Notes: generated by a model not told the origin, from the letters alone. 64,000 nt of DNA from Earliella scabrosa (GCA_022605405.1 JABYQQ010000007.1:434001-498000); one strand, 5' to 3'. Positions 35,624-46,147 are shown, counted from the stretch's first letter. Translations and numbers: made by a program.

Positions 35624-36162
35624 ATGCCCGTCAAGGTCGTTAGCACCCTCGACGAGTTCAAGACCATCGTGAGTGTCGATCCCGGCGCGACGGCTGCAAT
35701 GGACGTGCACTGCTGACCTCGGTCGTGTCTTTGCTTCTGTGTGGAACGTGCGATTATAGATCAACGGCGACCGTCCCGCCATTTTCGACTTCTGGGCGAC
35801 GTGGTGCGGCCCGTGCAAGCAGATCTCGCCCATCTTCGAGAAGCTCTCCGAGCAGTTCCCCAACGCGGACTACTACAAGGTCGACGTTGACGAGGCGGGG
35901 GACATTGCGCAGGAGGTCGGCGTGCGCGCTGTGAGTACATTCTGTGAGGCTGTTTGGATACGGATGACCGAACGGGGGTGCTCTGTCATAGATGCCCACC
36001 TTCATGGCGTTCAAGAACGGCGAGAAGATCAAGGAGCTTGTTGGTGCCAACCCTCCGGGTCTGCAGGTCAGTATCTTCACCCATATTTCTTCGCTTGTTG
36101 CGTTTCGACTGACCGATTCGCCATGATAGACCCTCATTGAGACTGTCCAGCTTCCCGCATGA
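35624..36162 (+). CDS. Thioredoxin (tandem copy 1)
   Basis: Small redox protein that reduces protein disulfides with electrons from thioredoxin reductase. Four exons (35624-35668, 35760-35930, 35992-36066, 36130-36162) give 107 residues, the usual size. MPVKVVSTLDEFKTI is followed by RPAIFDFWATWCGPCKQISP with the active-site WCGPC, KVDVDEAGDIAQEVGVRA, the cis-Pro segment MPTFMAFKNGEK, and VGANPPGLQTLIETVQLPA. No signal peptide, so cytosolic or nuclear. A second thioredoxin follows in tandem with identical intron positions. Confidence 0.95.
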
Positions 36163-37415
36163 ACGCCGCGTTCGTGTTGTATATCATTATCGACGCTTAG
36201 GTTGTGTATTTGTGACGTCGAAGTGCTGCAGTAGTACCCGGAATTCAATGTAACATGCACGCATATACCCACGTGTGTCGCCCCCCGGATCACGCTGCAC
36301 GATGCAATCAAGCCGCTGACTCCTGGCATGACACAACGCCGAAGGAGCGGAACGGAAATAGAAGAGGTTCTTCGTGGGCCGCCGCTTTCACCGATCCGGA
36401 CTCTCGAGCTTCGCTTGCTGGCGCTATCGACGTGCCATCATCATCGGTGAGTTTGCCAATGCAGTCTATCTGAATGAGCTTTGAAACCTCCGCCCGGTGC
36501 AGGATTCAGATGGCCCACGCGATCATTGCCGTCCTCGAACTGTGCCCGACTCGGGTTCCTCAACCGCTCTATGCTGTCATTTGATGACATCGTCAAAACC
36601 GATTAAATGATGTCTCAACATTTGCTGAAACAACCTGCCCATAACACGCAGGGAACATGCAATGCTCAAGATATCATATGTATGTTCTCTCGATGTTCTT
36701 CGTATTATTACTCAGGGCTCAGCAGGGGAATATGCCGATATCATTCAATCTGATCTTGCCATTTCATTCAAATGTCATCTTTGAAAACATGGAAGGTTGC
36801 CCTCAGTGTGTGCCAAGCTCCTGCCCGCCTCCAGCGGGACTCTTCCGATGCCAAAACTTCCATTGCGTACGTCATTCTCGTCCTACCTTCCCTGTCTCAT
36901 GGATGATCATGGGTTGGATCATCGAGACGGAGCGCACGATGGAAGGGCGGAGACGAGGTCCATTTGCACCGAGTCTGCGGCAAGAGGGCGTCTTGTCGAC
37001 GACTCGTGTGTGACTACTCGATATCTGTCGTTCACCGGAGAGAGCTGAAGAGAGCTAGAGCTAAGGCCGGCCAGCTGCGCTCCCCTCTCGACCGTTGCAG
37101 GCGAGACGTTTGCTGGCCGCTGGGTTGGTGGAAGAGAGAAAGGAGGGTGCTGGCCGAGGCTGTGGCCTCGCCACGCCGAATCTCCGTGCGTCCGTCGTTT
37201 CCGAGCTGGCATGGCATTCTTCCTGTCATGACCAGAAGTCGGCTATCATACAGACGTGTAACCTCATTGTGTCACGCGTGCCGGCTGTCAGGCAGACGAA
37301 CGGAACGCGATCTATGGAATCGAGAGCGATATAAGCCCGAGCTGCGGACAGCCATCCCACACCGATCTACCATCCTCCTCATCACCACTCACCTACCCCC
37401 ATATCACTCGTCATC
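36163..37415. other. Spacer between the thioredoxin genes; keeps the uninterrupted (empty-site) 3' flank
   Basis: The 3' flank at 36190-36920 is collinear with the flank of copy 2, part of which now lies at 57669-58390. At 36222-36241 the sequence AGTGCTGCAGTAGTACCCGG shows the unbroken form of the site at which the large element inserted next to copy 2. The right part (about 37130-37415) is the duplicated promoter. Confidence 0.75.
37330..37335 (+). promoter_or_regulatory. TATA box of thioredoxin copy 2
   Basis: TATAAG, 86 bp before the ATG, matching the spacing in copy 1. Confidence 0.7.
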
Positions 37416-37945
37416 ATGCCCGTCAAGGCCGTCAGCACCCTCGCCGAGTTCAAGACCATCGTCAGTGTCGATCCCGGCGCAATGGCTGCAATGGGTGTCC
37501 ACCGCTGACCTCAGTCGTGTCTTTGCTTCCATACGGAACGTGCGATTATAGATCAACGGCGACCGTCCCGCCATTTTCGACTTCTGGGCGACGTGGTGCG
37601 GCCCGTGCAGGGTGATCTCGCCCATCTTCGAGAAGCTCTCCGAGCAGTACCCCAACGCGGACTTCTACAAGGTCGACGTTGACGAGGCGGATGACATTAC
37701 ACAGGAGGTCGGTATACGTGCTGTGAGTACATTCCGTGCCACTGTTTGGATGCGGATGACCGAACGGGGGTTGCTCTGTCGTAGATGCCCACCTTCATGA
37801 CGTTCAAGAGCGGAAACAAGGGAGAGGAGCTTGTCGGTGCCAACCCTGCGGGTCTGCAGGTCGGTGCCTTCACCCATATCGCTTCGCTCGTCGCGTTTGA
37901 CTGACCGATCTGCCATGATAGGCCCTTATTGAGACTGTCGCATGA
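37416..37945 (+). CDS. Thioredoxin (tandem copy 2)
   Basis: Paralogue of the thioredoxin 1.8 kb upstream, with the same four-exon layout. MPVKAVSTLAEFKTI, then RPAIFDFWATWCGPCRVISP with active-site WCGPC, KVDVDEADDITQEVGIRA, MPTFMTFKSGNKGEELVG, ANPAGLQ and a shorter C-terminus ALIETVA before TGA 37943-37945. The active site and cis-Pro are intact, so it should be an active thioredoxin. The first intron starts GTCAGT where copy 1 has GTGAGT. Only 91 bp after its stop the 3' flank is interrupted by the 19.6 kb element, so its poly(A) region may have changed. Confidence 0.93.
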
Positions 37946-38028
37946 ACGTCGCGTTCAGGTTGTATCATCGACACTTGGCTTGCTTGTATCATCGACACTT
38001 GGCTTGCTTGTGTATTTGTGACGTCGAA

Positions 38029-38036
38029 GTGTTGCG
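38029..38036 (+). repeat. Left target-site duplication of the giant element
   Basis: GTGTTGCG, repeated at 57661-57668. The preceding A is also shared, so 8 or 9 bp; 8 bp is what is known for Zisupton-type elements. Confidence 0.82.
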
Positions 38037-38061
38037 AGAACAGCTGCATTCTCGTGCAATG

Positions 38062-38112
38062 TCCGCCGGATTTGGCGGATCTGGCGGATCCGGCGGATTT
38101 GGCGGATTTGGC
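38062..38112 (+). repeat. Left GGCGGAT-rich terminal repeat
   Basis: Tandem variants of TTGGCGGAT. The first 19 bases, TCCGCCGGATTTGGCGGAT (38062-38080), occur in reverse complement at 57615-57633, and the next 30 or so bases also align with few differences. Confidence 0.82.
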
Positions 38113-38288
38113 GGATGATGTACACCGAGGTATCGCCGAGGGATTCCCCGGCTATCTAGAATCTAGTATACGCGTGTGGTCTAGGACAGAGGCTTAAGAA
38201 CTTCAACGTACGTTCAAGTCCTGACGGGAGCACTTAGGCGCTTGTCGTGGCGCAACGTTCCACTCGCTTGCGCGCTGCACGGCGCTGC

Positions 38289-38316
38289 GAACCGTCATGC
38301 TGGCTCATGACGGTTC
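38289..38316. repeat. Perfect hairpin, 11-bp arms
   Basis: GAACCGTCATG, six-base loop CTGGCT, then the exact complement. Confidence 0.75.
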
Positions 38317-38374
38317 TGTTTTGTGAGATCTTTACCTTGCTCTTGCTCCGCACAACACCCCATCAGGGCAGCAC

Positions 38375-39085
38375 GCGGCACATAGAGCTGCGCTGCGGGA
38401 TCGACACCTGAGCGTCGCACCGCACAACTCTGCACCCCGACACACCCACGGCGCGGCACCGACGCCTCAACGTCGCACCGCACCTCACATAGGCAGCTGA
38501 GGGGCCGTCGCGTCCGCGGAACGCACCACTGGGCGACACACCTGCGCTGCGGGATCGACATCCCAGCGTCGCGCCGCACAACTTGGTACCGCGACACAAG
38601 AACTTGGTACCGCGACACACCTGCGGCGCGGGATCGACATCCCAGTGGTGCGCCGCACAACTTGGGACTGACACCTCAGTGTCGCACCGCACCACTCGGG
38701 AGCTCAACACACCTGCGGCGCGCGACCGACGCCTCAGTGTCGCACCGCACCACAAGGGACCTCGACACACGTGCGGCGCGGGAACGTGTGTCGAAGCGTC
38801 GCACCGCACCACACGGTACCTCGACCCACCTGCGGCGCGGGACCGACACCTCAGTGTCGCACCGCACCACTCGAGAGCTCAACACACCCGCGGCGCGGGA
38901 CCGACACCTCAGTGTCGCACCGCACCACTCGAGAGCTCAACACACCCGCGGCGCGGGACTGACGCCTCAGTGTCGCACCGCACCACACGGGACCTCGACA
39001 CACCCACGGCGCGGGAGCGACGCCTCTGTGTCGCACCGCACCACACGGTACCTCGACACACCTGCGGCGCGGGACCGGCACAGAT
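38375..39085. repeat. Left subterminal GC-rich tandem array, 58-bp unit
   Basis: GCGGCGCGGG-containing units start at 38773, 38832, 38890, 38948, 39006 (as ACGGCGCGGG) and 39064, about 58 bp apart; more diverged units extend to the left. Long open frames here on both strands are by-products of the repeat. Confidence 0.85.
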
Positions 39086-39531
39086 GAACAGAGGCTGCGG
39101 TGCGGCCCCTCAGCTCGTCATCGCACCGCACGACGCCGCATTACGATGCAAGTTGCGTCGCGGGGCCTGCGGCACCACTCGCCATGCCGCGGCGGTCAGC
39201 CACTGTTCAAAAGAGCTCACTCCTCCGACTAGCCTCCGACGGATGTTTCGCGCTCGCCCCTCCTTATACTCACTCATCTTCTGCCGCACCCCACCGTAGA
39301 GGGGCCTCTGGCCATTGGCCTTGGGGCTCTGGGCCACCGCATAATAAGTCACGCTGGTCGTCGTGCCGAGTCCGTCTCAGGGTTCCAACGCACGGCACGT
39401 CTACGTACATGCGCCTCGTGTCTTACTAGTTTGACGTGATAATCGATTAGGGAGATAACTACCTCCACGACCACTGCGACGTCGTGCGCGCGCTGTTTGA
39501 CCCTCTGCCAACGCTTGACCGTCCACCCACC

Positions 39532-41791
39532 ATGGTCCTCCTCGCTGATCTCTTCACCGTCCTTTCTGCCCGTGCAGAGCTATTCTCGTACCTAGAATTT
39601 CACAAACTCCTTGCGTTTTTGAAGGTCACGAAGCGATTCGCCCCCTTAATCAAGCTCAAGTCGCCTCGCCTCAACCAAGCAGAATCATTCCGCGCCCTCC
39701 TGCCGTCAATCCAAGCTATGACGGCGCATGTGGCGGATCTCACTCTTGGGGAGGTGGACACGCTGTGGGAGGTGTTAGGGGCGTACATTCTTGAGTGCGA
39801 TGAAGAAGAGGTCGCGCTCTCGCAGAGTACGATAGACGAGAAGATGTCCGGATTTGTCATCGGAAGTCATATCGCCGTTGGTGAGCCCAGTTGTTCCGAG
39901 CTGTTCACCGGCTGCAGTTGCTGAGATTATCGCCGGGACCATGCAGGGGTTGAGACATTGCTCCCTCCCGTCTCGATCTGCGTCAATCCTTCCTGTGCCC
40001 AAAGGGGCCGTAGCCTTGGTGGGCAGCAGTATGACCATGGTGTCTTTCTGTACACGCTGCGGCGCGGTACCCTTCCTGCGCGCGTCGTGTCGTTGTATTG
40101 CAAAGGTGCTTAGTTCATTCCGTCGATTGCTCACCAGGTCATGTTGTTAAAAGATGTCTCAAGCTTGTCATACTACTTACCGACCTAACTATTTTGTGAC
40201 GAACGGCAAATCTCCATCGGCCTTGCGCCAGTAGTACTACAGCGGCGTGCCCAACGTCATCGAGGCGACGGAAGGCTCCTATTTGGACGCTGACCTGATG
40301 CAATTTGTGCGGACACAAATGGCATTTGCGCAGTACGTTCATGTTAATCAGGTGTACTATGGCCACATGCCGTCTGACTGGGGTTGGAACCTTCGTAGTG
40401 CCTCAGGCGACACGGTTGCTCGCCTCTACAATCTCTCGGTGGCCAAGAGCGGGGAAGGGGACCGCGACCTCACCGGAGAGGTCGTTTGGCACGCGTTCTT
40501 CTTGCATGCGTTGCTTCTATCTCGTCAGCGTGACCGGCAGGCTCTCCAGGTGCAGCATGCGGGACGTCAGGCAGATCGGTACACCGCGGCGCTTGAAGCT
40601 CGAAATCTCTCGATCGTCGGAAAAGGCCAGCCAGAGTGGGCACACGCATGCAACGAATGCGAGAAACTCCTTGAGCCGGACGAGCCTGGTGGCCCTCGAA
40701 GTCAGTCCTCGTGGGTTTGTGAACTAGGTGTGTCTCCTAGGAGCTGATGCATGTTATTAGAACGGCTGTCTGCTTCTGTCATGGACGGTATCAGTGTGGG
40801 CCACACTAGATGCAATGTTGATCACTGCTGTAATCGGCTCAAGTTGCCTCGTGACCGCTTCTGCCCTGCTCACCACGCCCTCGAGTCCAAATGTGCCATC
40901 CCCGAGTGCTTGAACGCCGTGCGACCGGGCGCACGGACGTGTTCGACCTCCTCTCATCGGTCGGTCGAGGACGTTGGTCGCGCCCGCGGTCAAGCGATCT
41001 TCAGGCTCAAGAAACGCCTTCAAACGACCGCGTCGGAGGCAGGAGTCGCCTCGACGTCTTCCCCAGACGGTGATATCGATGTCATCGACGATCCTGATGT
41101 CGCGTCCGAGTTGCAAAAGGAGATCGAGGATGCAGCCTGCCAGGGGAAGTCTTCGACAAAATCAGGCTACAAGACGCGGCTCACGCGGCGCTGGACTCAC
41201 AATGAACAACTCCTCTTTCGCTGCTGTGGGGTCATCACATCTAGGGCAACATTCTTCGAAGCAGAATCCCCTTCTAATGCTTATGTGAGAGTCTACGCTG
41301 TCTTTGCACACGAACCTTTTTGACTTCCTGGGGTGCTGCATTAGCGGTTCCTGCAAGGGACCTTTCCAGAGGTTCTCAAGGGAGCTATGCCGTCTTTCAT
41401 ATTCTTCGACAACAACTGCAAGTTGTTGCGCCATCTCCGAGCCAATAACGACACACGCTTTCAAGACGTTGGGTTCCCAGTCGACGTCTTTCACGCGGTG
41501 AACAAGCACAAGGATAGCGACGCATACTGTCAACTCAACTGCAATCCGGCTGGCTTCAAGGAGCTGTTTGACAAGCTCAATCGGTGGTTATTCAATTCAT
41601 CCGCTGCAGAGCAGGGCAATGTATGGTTTGGAAAGTTCAAGACTGTCGTGCGAGAGATGGGCGAGGTCAGGTACAACTTCTTCTTGGATGAGATGATCAT
41701 GATCCACAACGAATGGCGTGTCTCTGTCCTTCGCGCGAGAGGGGCACAGCCTAGACATCTTCCAGAGGGCGAGCTTCGGAGAGCATTCTAG
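39532..41791 (+). pseudogene. KDZ transposase-type gene with CxC5/CxC6 cysteine clusters, in-frame stop
   Basis: The gene drives, or once drove, transposition. Start MVLLADLFTVLSARAELFSY. Exons 39532-39880, 39947-40105, 40164-40332 and 40399 onward keep phase. CxC5-like part: LLPPVSICVNPSCAQRGRSL, LPARVVSLYCKACHTTYRPN, YFVTNGK, EATEGSYLDADLMQFVRTQM, HASGDTVARLYNLSVAKSG. CxC6-like part: CNVDHCCNRLKLPRDRFCPA, KCAIPECLNAVRPGARTCST. The RNase H-like catalytic part follows: FIFFDNNCKLLRHLRA, FPVDVFHAVNKHKDSDAYCQ, WLFNSSAAEQGNVWFGKF, YNFFLDEMIMIHN. A TAG at 40232-40234 (codon 193) breaks the frame inside a conserved block. A 39-nt intron (40194-40232 region) could skip it but would be unusually short. 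Likely inactive unless read through or spliced out. Confidence 0.78.
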
Positions 41792-41879
41792 AGGGCTCAC
41801 AAAATGTATATTGTAGAGTTTTCGCTATAGTTATGCACTCGACATCGGAATTCCTAGATACATCGCTCGATACATGGCT

Positions 41880-43523
41880 CTATCTACGCGTCGCTGCGGC
41901 CCTCTGGAGTTCTGACCAACGTGAGAAGCGCTGTATGCCCCTCAACCACCGCTGGGTGCCGGTGATGGGATACTTGCCACCGTTGGCGAAGAACGCCTTC
42001 TGCGTCTGATGTCCGCACTCAACCCAACGGAAGAGACCGCCGGCAGAGAACTGCGTGAAAGACATGCGCGTCTCATCGTCCCCGATCACCGTATTGGAGT
42101 GGCGCAGGATGGCGGAGGGTATGAAGACGACGGAGCCCGGAGGGAACTCGATGACAACTTTGAGATCCCAAAGTACCAGATGTCCGCCGGTGTGGTAGTC
42201 GTAGTTGCCAAGCGCCATGATACCGCACCAGCCAGCCGCGTAGTTCATGTGGTCGGTGTGAACGCGCGTGACGGTCTGCGGGCCCAGATTGAAGCTGGCG
42301 GCGGCGAACACTGACTTGGGGAAGTTGTACTTGAGTCTCGGGTCATGATCTTGGAGCTCGAACTTGGTTTCTTCATAGTGCGCGTACATCTCTGGCGCGA
42401 AGAGCTTGAAGCCATCTAAGGCATGTGTGAGGTCTCAGACGGGTCGTGAGATTTCACGCGGCGACGTACTGTCCATGAAACCGGCTAGCCGCTTTATTGC
42501 GTGCTCGTTCAAGAACTTCTCCGTGCGTGCGGCATTGGGCCCTTGGCTGATGTTCGAGGGTTTCTGATCATCACAGGTAATCAATTCATCGTCGATAGGT
42601 CACGCTCGTGAGTAGCTGCCAACGCACCGTCTGTCCTCCGCCAAACGAGACTCCACAGTTCACGACCGAATAGTTGCCACGGCGATGGGCATCGGAGGAG
42701 GAGAACTTGTATTCGGTGTGGAGCTGTCGCATCAGGCGGACTGCTTCGTCTTGGTTCGCCATCCAAGCGGGCACGTCCTGTGGCATTCCAAGTAGAAGGA
42801 CGACAATGCGCCCCGCCGCATCGAGCAGCGGGCGAGGATTCCTAAGGAATCCAACGTCAGTTAGAGGGTTAGTGAAGATACAATCGAGGCGTACCTGCCG
42901 TCCCATTGGACATAAGTGAAACCGAGGTCGGCGAAGTACTGCAAGTCGTGGTTCTCCCGCTCCTCGGACGTCGAGGTCACACGGGCGCCCATGAACCCAG
43001 TGCTGGCCACAGGGAAGAGGAGGGGGTTGGCGTTCTTGCGACTCAGTTCGATCGCGAAGTCGACATCAAGCTTAATGGGCGTAGATCGTCCTATGATTCG
43101 GAAGGACGACCCCTTGAGCTTGCGACGTTCGCGCCCGGTGGTAGGAGTGCTCGTTGCAGCGTCTGTGGCCTCTTGGATGTGTCGTCTGAACGCACTGCGC
43201 GCTTTGTCACGCTGTTGCTTCTTACTGCCGCCGGCTGGGGTCTTCGTCTGCATGTAGCAGATGTCCGGTCGCACCGGGAGACTGGGGTGCGGCGGAGGGA
43301 GCAGCGACGGCACGGGCGGGAGGGCAGCGTGTTCGACCTGATATGGGCGAAAGGCCAGCAAGGAAGGAGGCGGGGGCGGGACGAGGACGTATGGCTCCAT
43401 GCGGGACGAAGGATGGGGCTGGGCAGCCGAGTACTGAGCAGCGTCGACAGGCGGGTCGTCGACCGCATCGTCTGAGGGGATGTCTTCGGGGTCGGTGTGC
43501 TCGCCGTTGGACTCCACGCGCAT
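41880..43523 (-). CDS. TET/JBP-family 2-oxoglutarate/Fe(II) dioxygenase
   Basis: Fungal TET/JBP enzymes oxidise modified DNA bases (5-methylcytosine in characterised TETs) using Fe(II), oxygen and 2-oxoglutarate. N-terminal Pro-rich, basic region, then YFADLGFTYVQWDGR, NPRPLLDAAGRIVVLLLGMP, HRRGNYSVVNCGVSFGGGQT, and the double-stranded beta-helix: NFPKSVFAAASFNLGPQTV, iron ligands HTD in TRVHTDHMNYAAGWCG (about residue 350), GGHLVLWDLKVVIEFPPGS, VVFIPSAILRHSNT (distal His), DDETRMSFTQFSAGGLFRWV (2-oxoglutarate-binding Arg). Three introns are removed; stop TAG 41880-41882. All catalytic residues are present. ATG 43523 is the first usable start; further 5' exons may reach about 45144 across a minisatellite. 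Converges with the transposase-type gene, 88 bp apart. Confidence 0.88.
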
Positions 43524-43717
43524 GGCGAGGGCGAGGATGTCACATTTCACCTGTAGCGGTGTCTGCACAGTGCGGCGTGCTTCAGGCTGCAGCGATCCTC
43601 GCGTAGCTGCTTGTGATGTCAGCACTTCTTGACGATGCAGCCAGGAGCATCCTCACCAAATATCCGCCGCCAGCTGCCCGGTTGCTTGACGGTGGGAGGC
43701 GCGGACGGGTTTCCTAG

Positions 43718-44260
43718 GGCTCAAGCGTCAGTAAAACACGCGGCTGGGTATTAACACGAGGCGGAGATAAGAGGGAGATGAGGAGGCAAGCGGTGTGCTC
43801 CGCAGCGTGTCGAGGATGGGACGAGAAGGGCGGGACAAGGTGGGCCCGCGAGCAGGGCGGCATGTGGAATGGACGCGGGTGCGAGCCGCGGGCTCCCGGA
43901 CATCTCGACGGCGGCATGTGGGACGGACGCAGCGGGGACGGGTGTGCTCCCTGTGGTCTCCAGGCTCGCGCGAGGGGGAGACGCGAGCCTCGCGTGATGT
44001 CGGACAGACATGGGTGCGACTTGGGCGGCTCCTGGACGTCTCGAGGGTGGAGGTAAGAGGAAGGGCGGGGTGCGCGGGATGTGCGAAGCACGCGGGTGCG
44101 ACTGAGGGGCTCCCGCGCGTCTCGAGGGTGGCGGGAGGAGGAAGCGCGAGGTGGTGGGACGGACACGGCTGCGACGGTTGGGCTCCCGGACGTCTCGAGT
44201 GTGGAGGGAGGAGGAAGCGCGAGGTGCGCCGGATGGGGGAAGGACGCGGGTGCGAGCGGT
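43718..44260. repeat. Degenerate GC-rich tandem repeats
   Basis: Diverged relatives of the 79-81 bp unit to their right (variants of GGCTCCCGGACGTCTCGA). Probably inside the first intron or upstream region of the TET/JBP gene. Confidence 0.65.
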
Positions 44261-44950
44261 GTGCTCCCGGACGTCGAGAGAGAGGAGGGAGGAGGACGGG
44301 CGAGGCTCGCGCGTGGTGGGACGGACGCGGGTGCGAGGTGTGCTCCCGGACGTCGAGAGAGAGGAGGGAGGAGGACGGGCGAGGCTCGCGCGTGGTGGGA
44401 CGGACGCGGGTGTGAGGTGTGCTCCCGGACGTCGAGAGAGAGGAGGGAGGAGGACGGGCGAGGTGCGCGCGTGGTGGGACGGACGCGGGTGCGAGCGGTG
44501 TGCTCCCGGACGTCGAGAGAGAGGAGGGAGGAGGACGGGCGAGGCTCGCGCGTGGTGGGACGGACGCGGGTGCGAGGTGTGCTCCCGGACGTCGAGAGAG
44601 AGGAGGGAGGAGGACGGGCGAGGCTCGCGCGTGGTGGGACGGACGCGGGTGTGAGGTGTGCTCCCGGACGTCGAGAGAGAGGAGGGAGGAGGACGGGCGA
44701 GGTGCGCGCGTGGTGGGACGGACGCGGGTGCGAGCGGTGTGCTCCCGGACGTCGAGAGAGAGGAGGGAGGAGGACGGGCGAGGCTCGCGCGTGGTGGGAC
44801 GGACGCGGGTGCGAGGTGTGCTCCCGGACGTCGAGAGAGAGGAGGGAGGAGGACGGGCGAGGTGCGCGCGTGGTGGGACGGACGCGGGTGCGAGCGGTGT
44901 GCTCCCGGACGTCGAGAGAGAGGAGGAGGACGGGCGAGGTGCGCGGAAGC
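44261..44950. repeat. Minisatellite with 79/79/81-bp higher-order unit of 239 bp
   Basis: GTGCTCCCGGACGTCGAGAG starts at 44261, 44340, 44419, 44500, 44579, 44658, 44739, 44818 and 44899. The spacing 79, 79, 81 repeats, so three subunits form a 239-bp higher-order unit that recurs almost unchanged. Confidence 0.92.
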
Positions 44951-45017
44951 AAGGGAGGGAGGTGGATGCTGCACTTGCAAGCAGCGGGGGTTTGCATGGA
45001 AGGAACGAGTGGCCGTA

Positions 45018-45144
45018 AACTCACCTGGGTCAACCACCATCCCTTCATGCTCGACCTCCCGGGTGCCACAGGCCTTGTTACCTCCAAGTTGATGCACTGG
45101 GAGAAGGCGTCGAAGACCTGCGACGCAATAGAATGTGAGTATCC
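45018..45144 (-). other. Possible 5' exon of the TET/JBP gene
   Basis: Minus-strand frame SIASQVFDAFSQCINLEVTR ... KGWWLTQ ends at a GTGAGT donor near 45027. Its partner acceptor could be CCCTAG at about 43718, giving an intron of about 1.3 kb that holds the minisatellite. Join and frame not proven. Confidence 0.3.
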
Positions 45145-45643
45145 TTTACGGCGGACTGTGAGAGACTCGCTCACCTGAGGTCACTTGAGTGAGGAGGTGG
45201 AGGCGGCGCTGCGAGGGCCGTTCAGCCACTCCTACGATTGGCGGCGTGGGTCAGTGCACAGAAGACATCCCCTAAAGCTGGACGAACGTACCGGTATGTG
45301 CAGACATTTTCGTCGAGGAGGAAAGAGGGGCAAGAGGGGCAAGAGGCGGGCGCGCACTTCGCGCTTGCGCAAGTTGCGAGGCTTTCTGGGGCGTCCGAAA
45401 ACTCGCCCATTTCGTCGCCTGAGGTCTCTTGATGATGCCAAGTAAGGCTGACCACAAGGATTGAGGTAGGTTGCGAGGGGGAGGCCTGGTGGCTAGGAGC
45501 CACACAGGGCGCTCGAACGCCGCTTGCGTCATCTATGTTACCTTATATGGAAGGTACGATGGCGCCCTTGCGACGCGCGCAAGGTTCGTCCTGCGCTGGG
45601 AGAAACCGAAATGTGTCGCCCAACGAGCCGCAATCGGCGAGTC

Positions 45644-45692
45644 TATAGCTCATTTGTCACTCAGCTACACTTGGAGTGACAAATGAGCTATA
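45644..45692. repeat. Perfect hairpin, 19-bp arms, 11-nt loop
   Basis: Arm TATAGCTCATTTGTCACTC (45644-45662) and its exact complement (45674-45692). Confidence 0.9.
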
Positions 45693-46101
45693 CGAGTGGG
45701 GCGCGCTGGCAGCCCTCGTGGTTCTGTGGCAGGTTCGTCAGGTTGAGGCTCAGTGAACATGGCGCATCCGAAAGACGTTGACGGCGGCGACGCATTCAGG
45801 CACGAACGCTCGGGTTCTGATGTACCGCTCGGGTCAAAGCAACATTGAAGCCGGGCATCCAGCGCGGTGGCTGGAATATTCCTCTTGGCACGCGAAGGCA
45901 TGCGGTCAGCCCGACCGGCCATCCTCAGCCAGCCGGCCGCGCGGTACCTAAGCCGCTGACTGCGCTCCTGCGCGACCCAGACCCTACATTATTTGTGTGA
46001 TGCATGTCGCGATTGGGCGGCTTGATAGGCCACTTTTGGCGTCGCAGCTTCATCCTGCTGAAAATGGGGTTTGGACCTGTGGGATAGACGTTCGTCAGGA
46101 C

Positions 46102-46147
46102 AATGCATAGTCGGACAGATGCCCTGGCATCTGTCCGACTATGCATT
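46102..46147. repeat. Near-perfect palindrome, 22-bp arms, 2-nt centre
   Basis: Arms 46102-46123 and 46126-46147 are exact complements, starting AATGCATAGTCGGACAG; the centre is CT. Confidence 0.92.

Noticed and set aside
38375..39085. CRISPR-like regular repeats
   Set aside because: Units are contiguous tandem copies with no unique spacers, and the genome is clearly eukaryotic.
38295..39299. Frames over the 58-bp array on both strands (e.g. 238 residues, +)
   Set aside because: By-products of the tandem repeat, as above.
43714..45178. Open frames of 486 and 448 residues (-) and 365 residues (+) with repeated SLLSLDVREHTARTRV or GGRRTGEARAWWDGRG
   Set aside because: They come from a minisatellite whose unit lacks stops in several frames; composition is repeat-driven and both strands are open at once.
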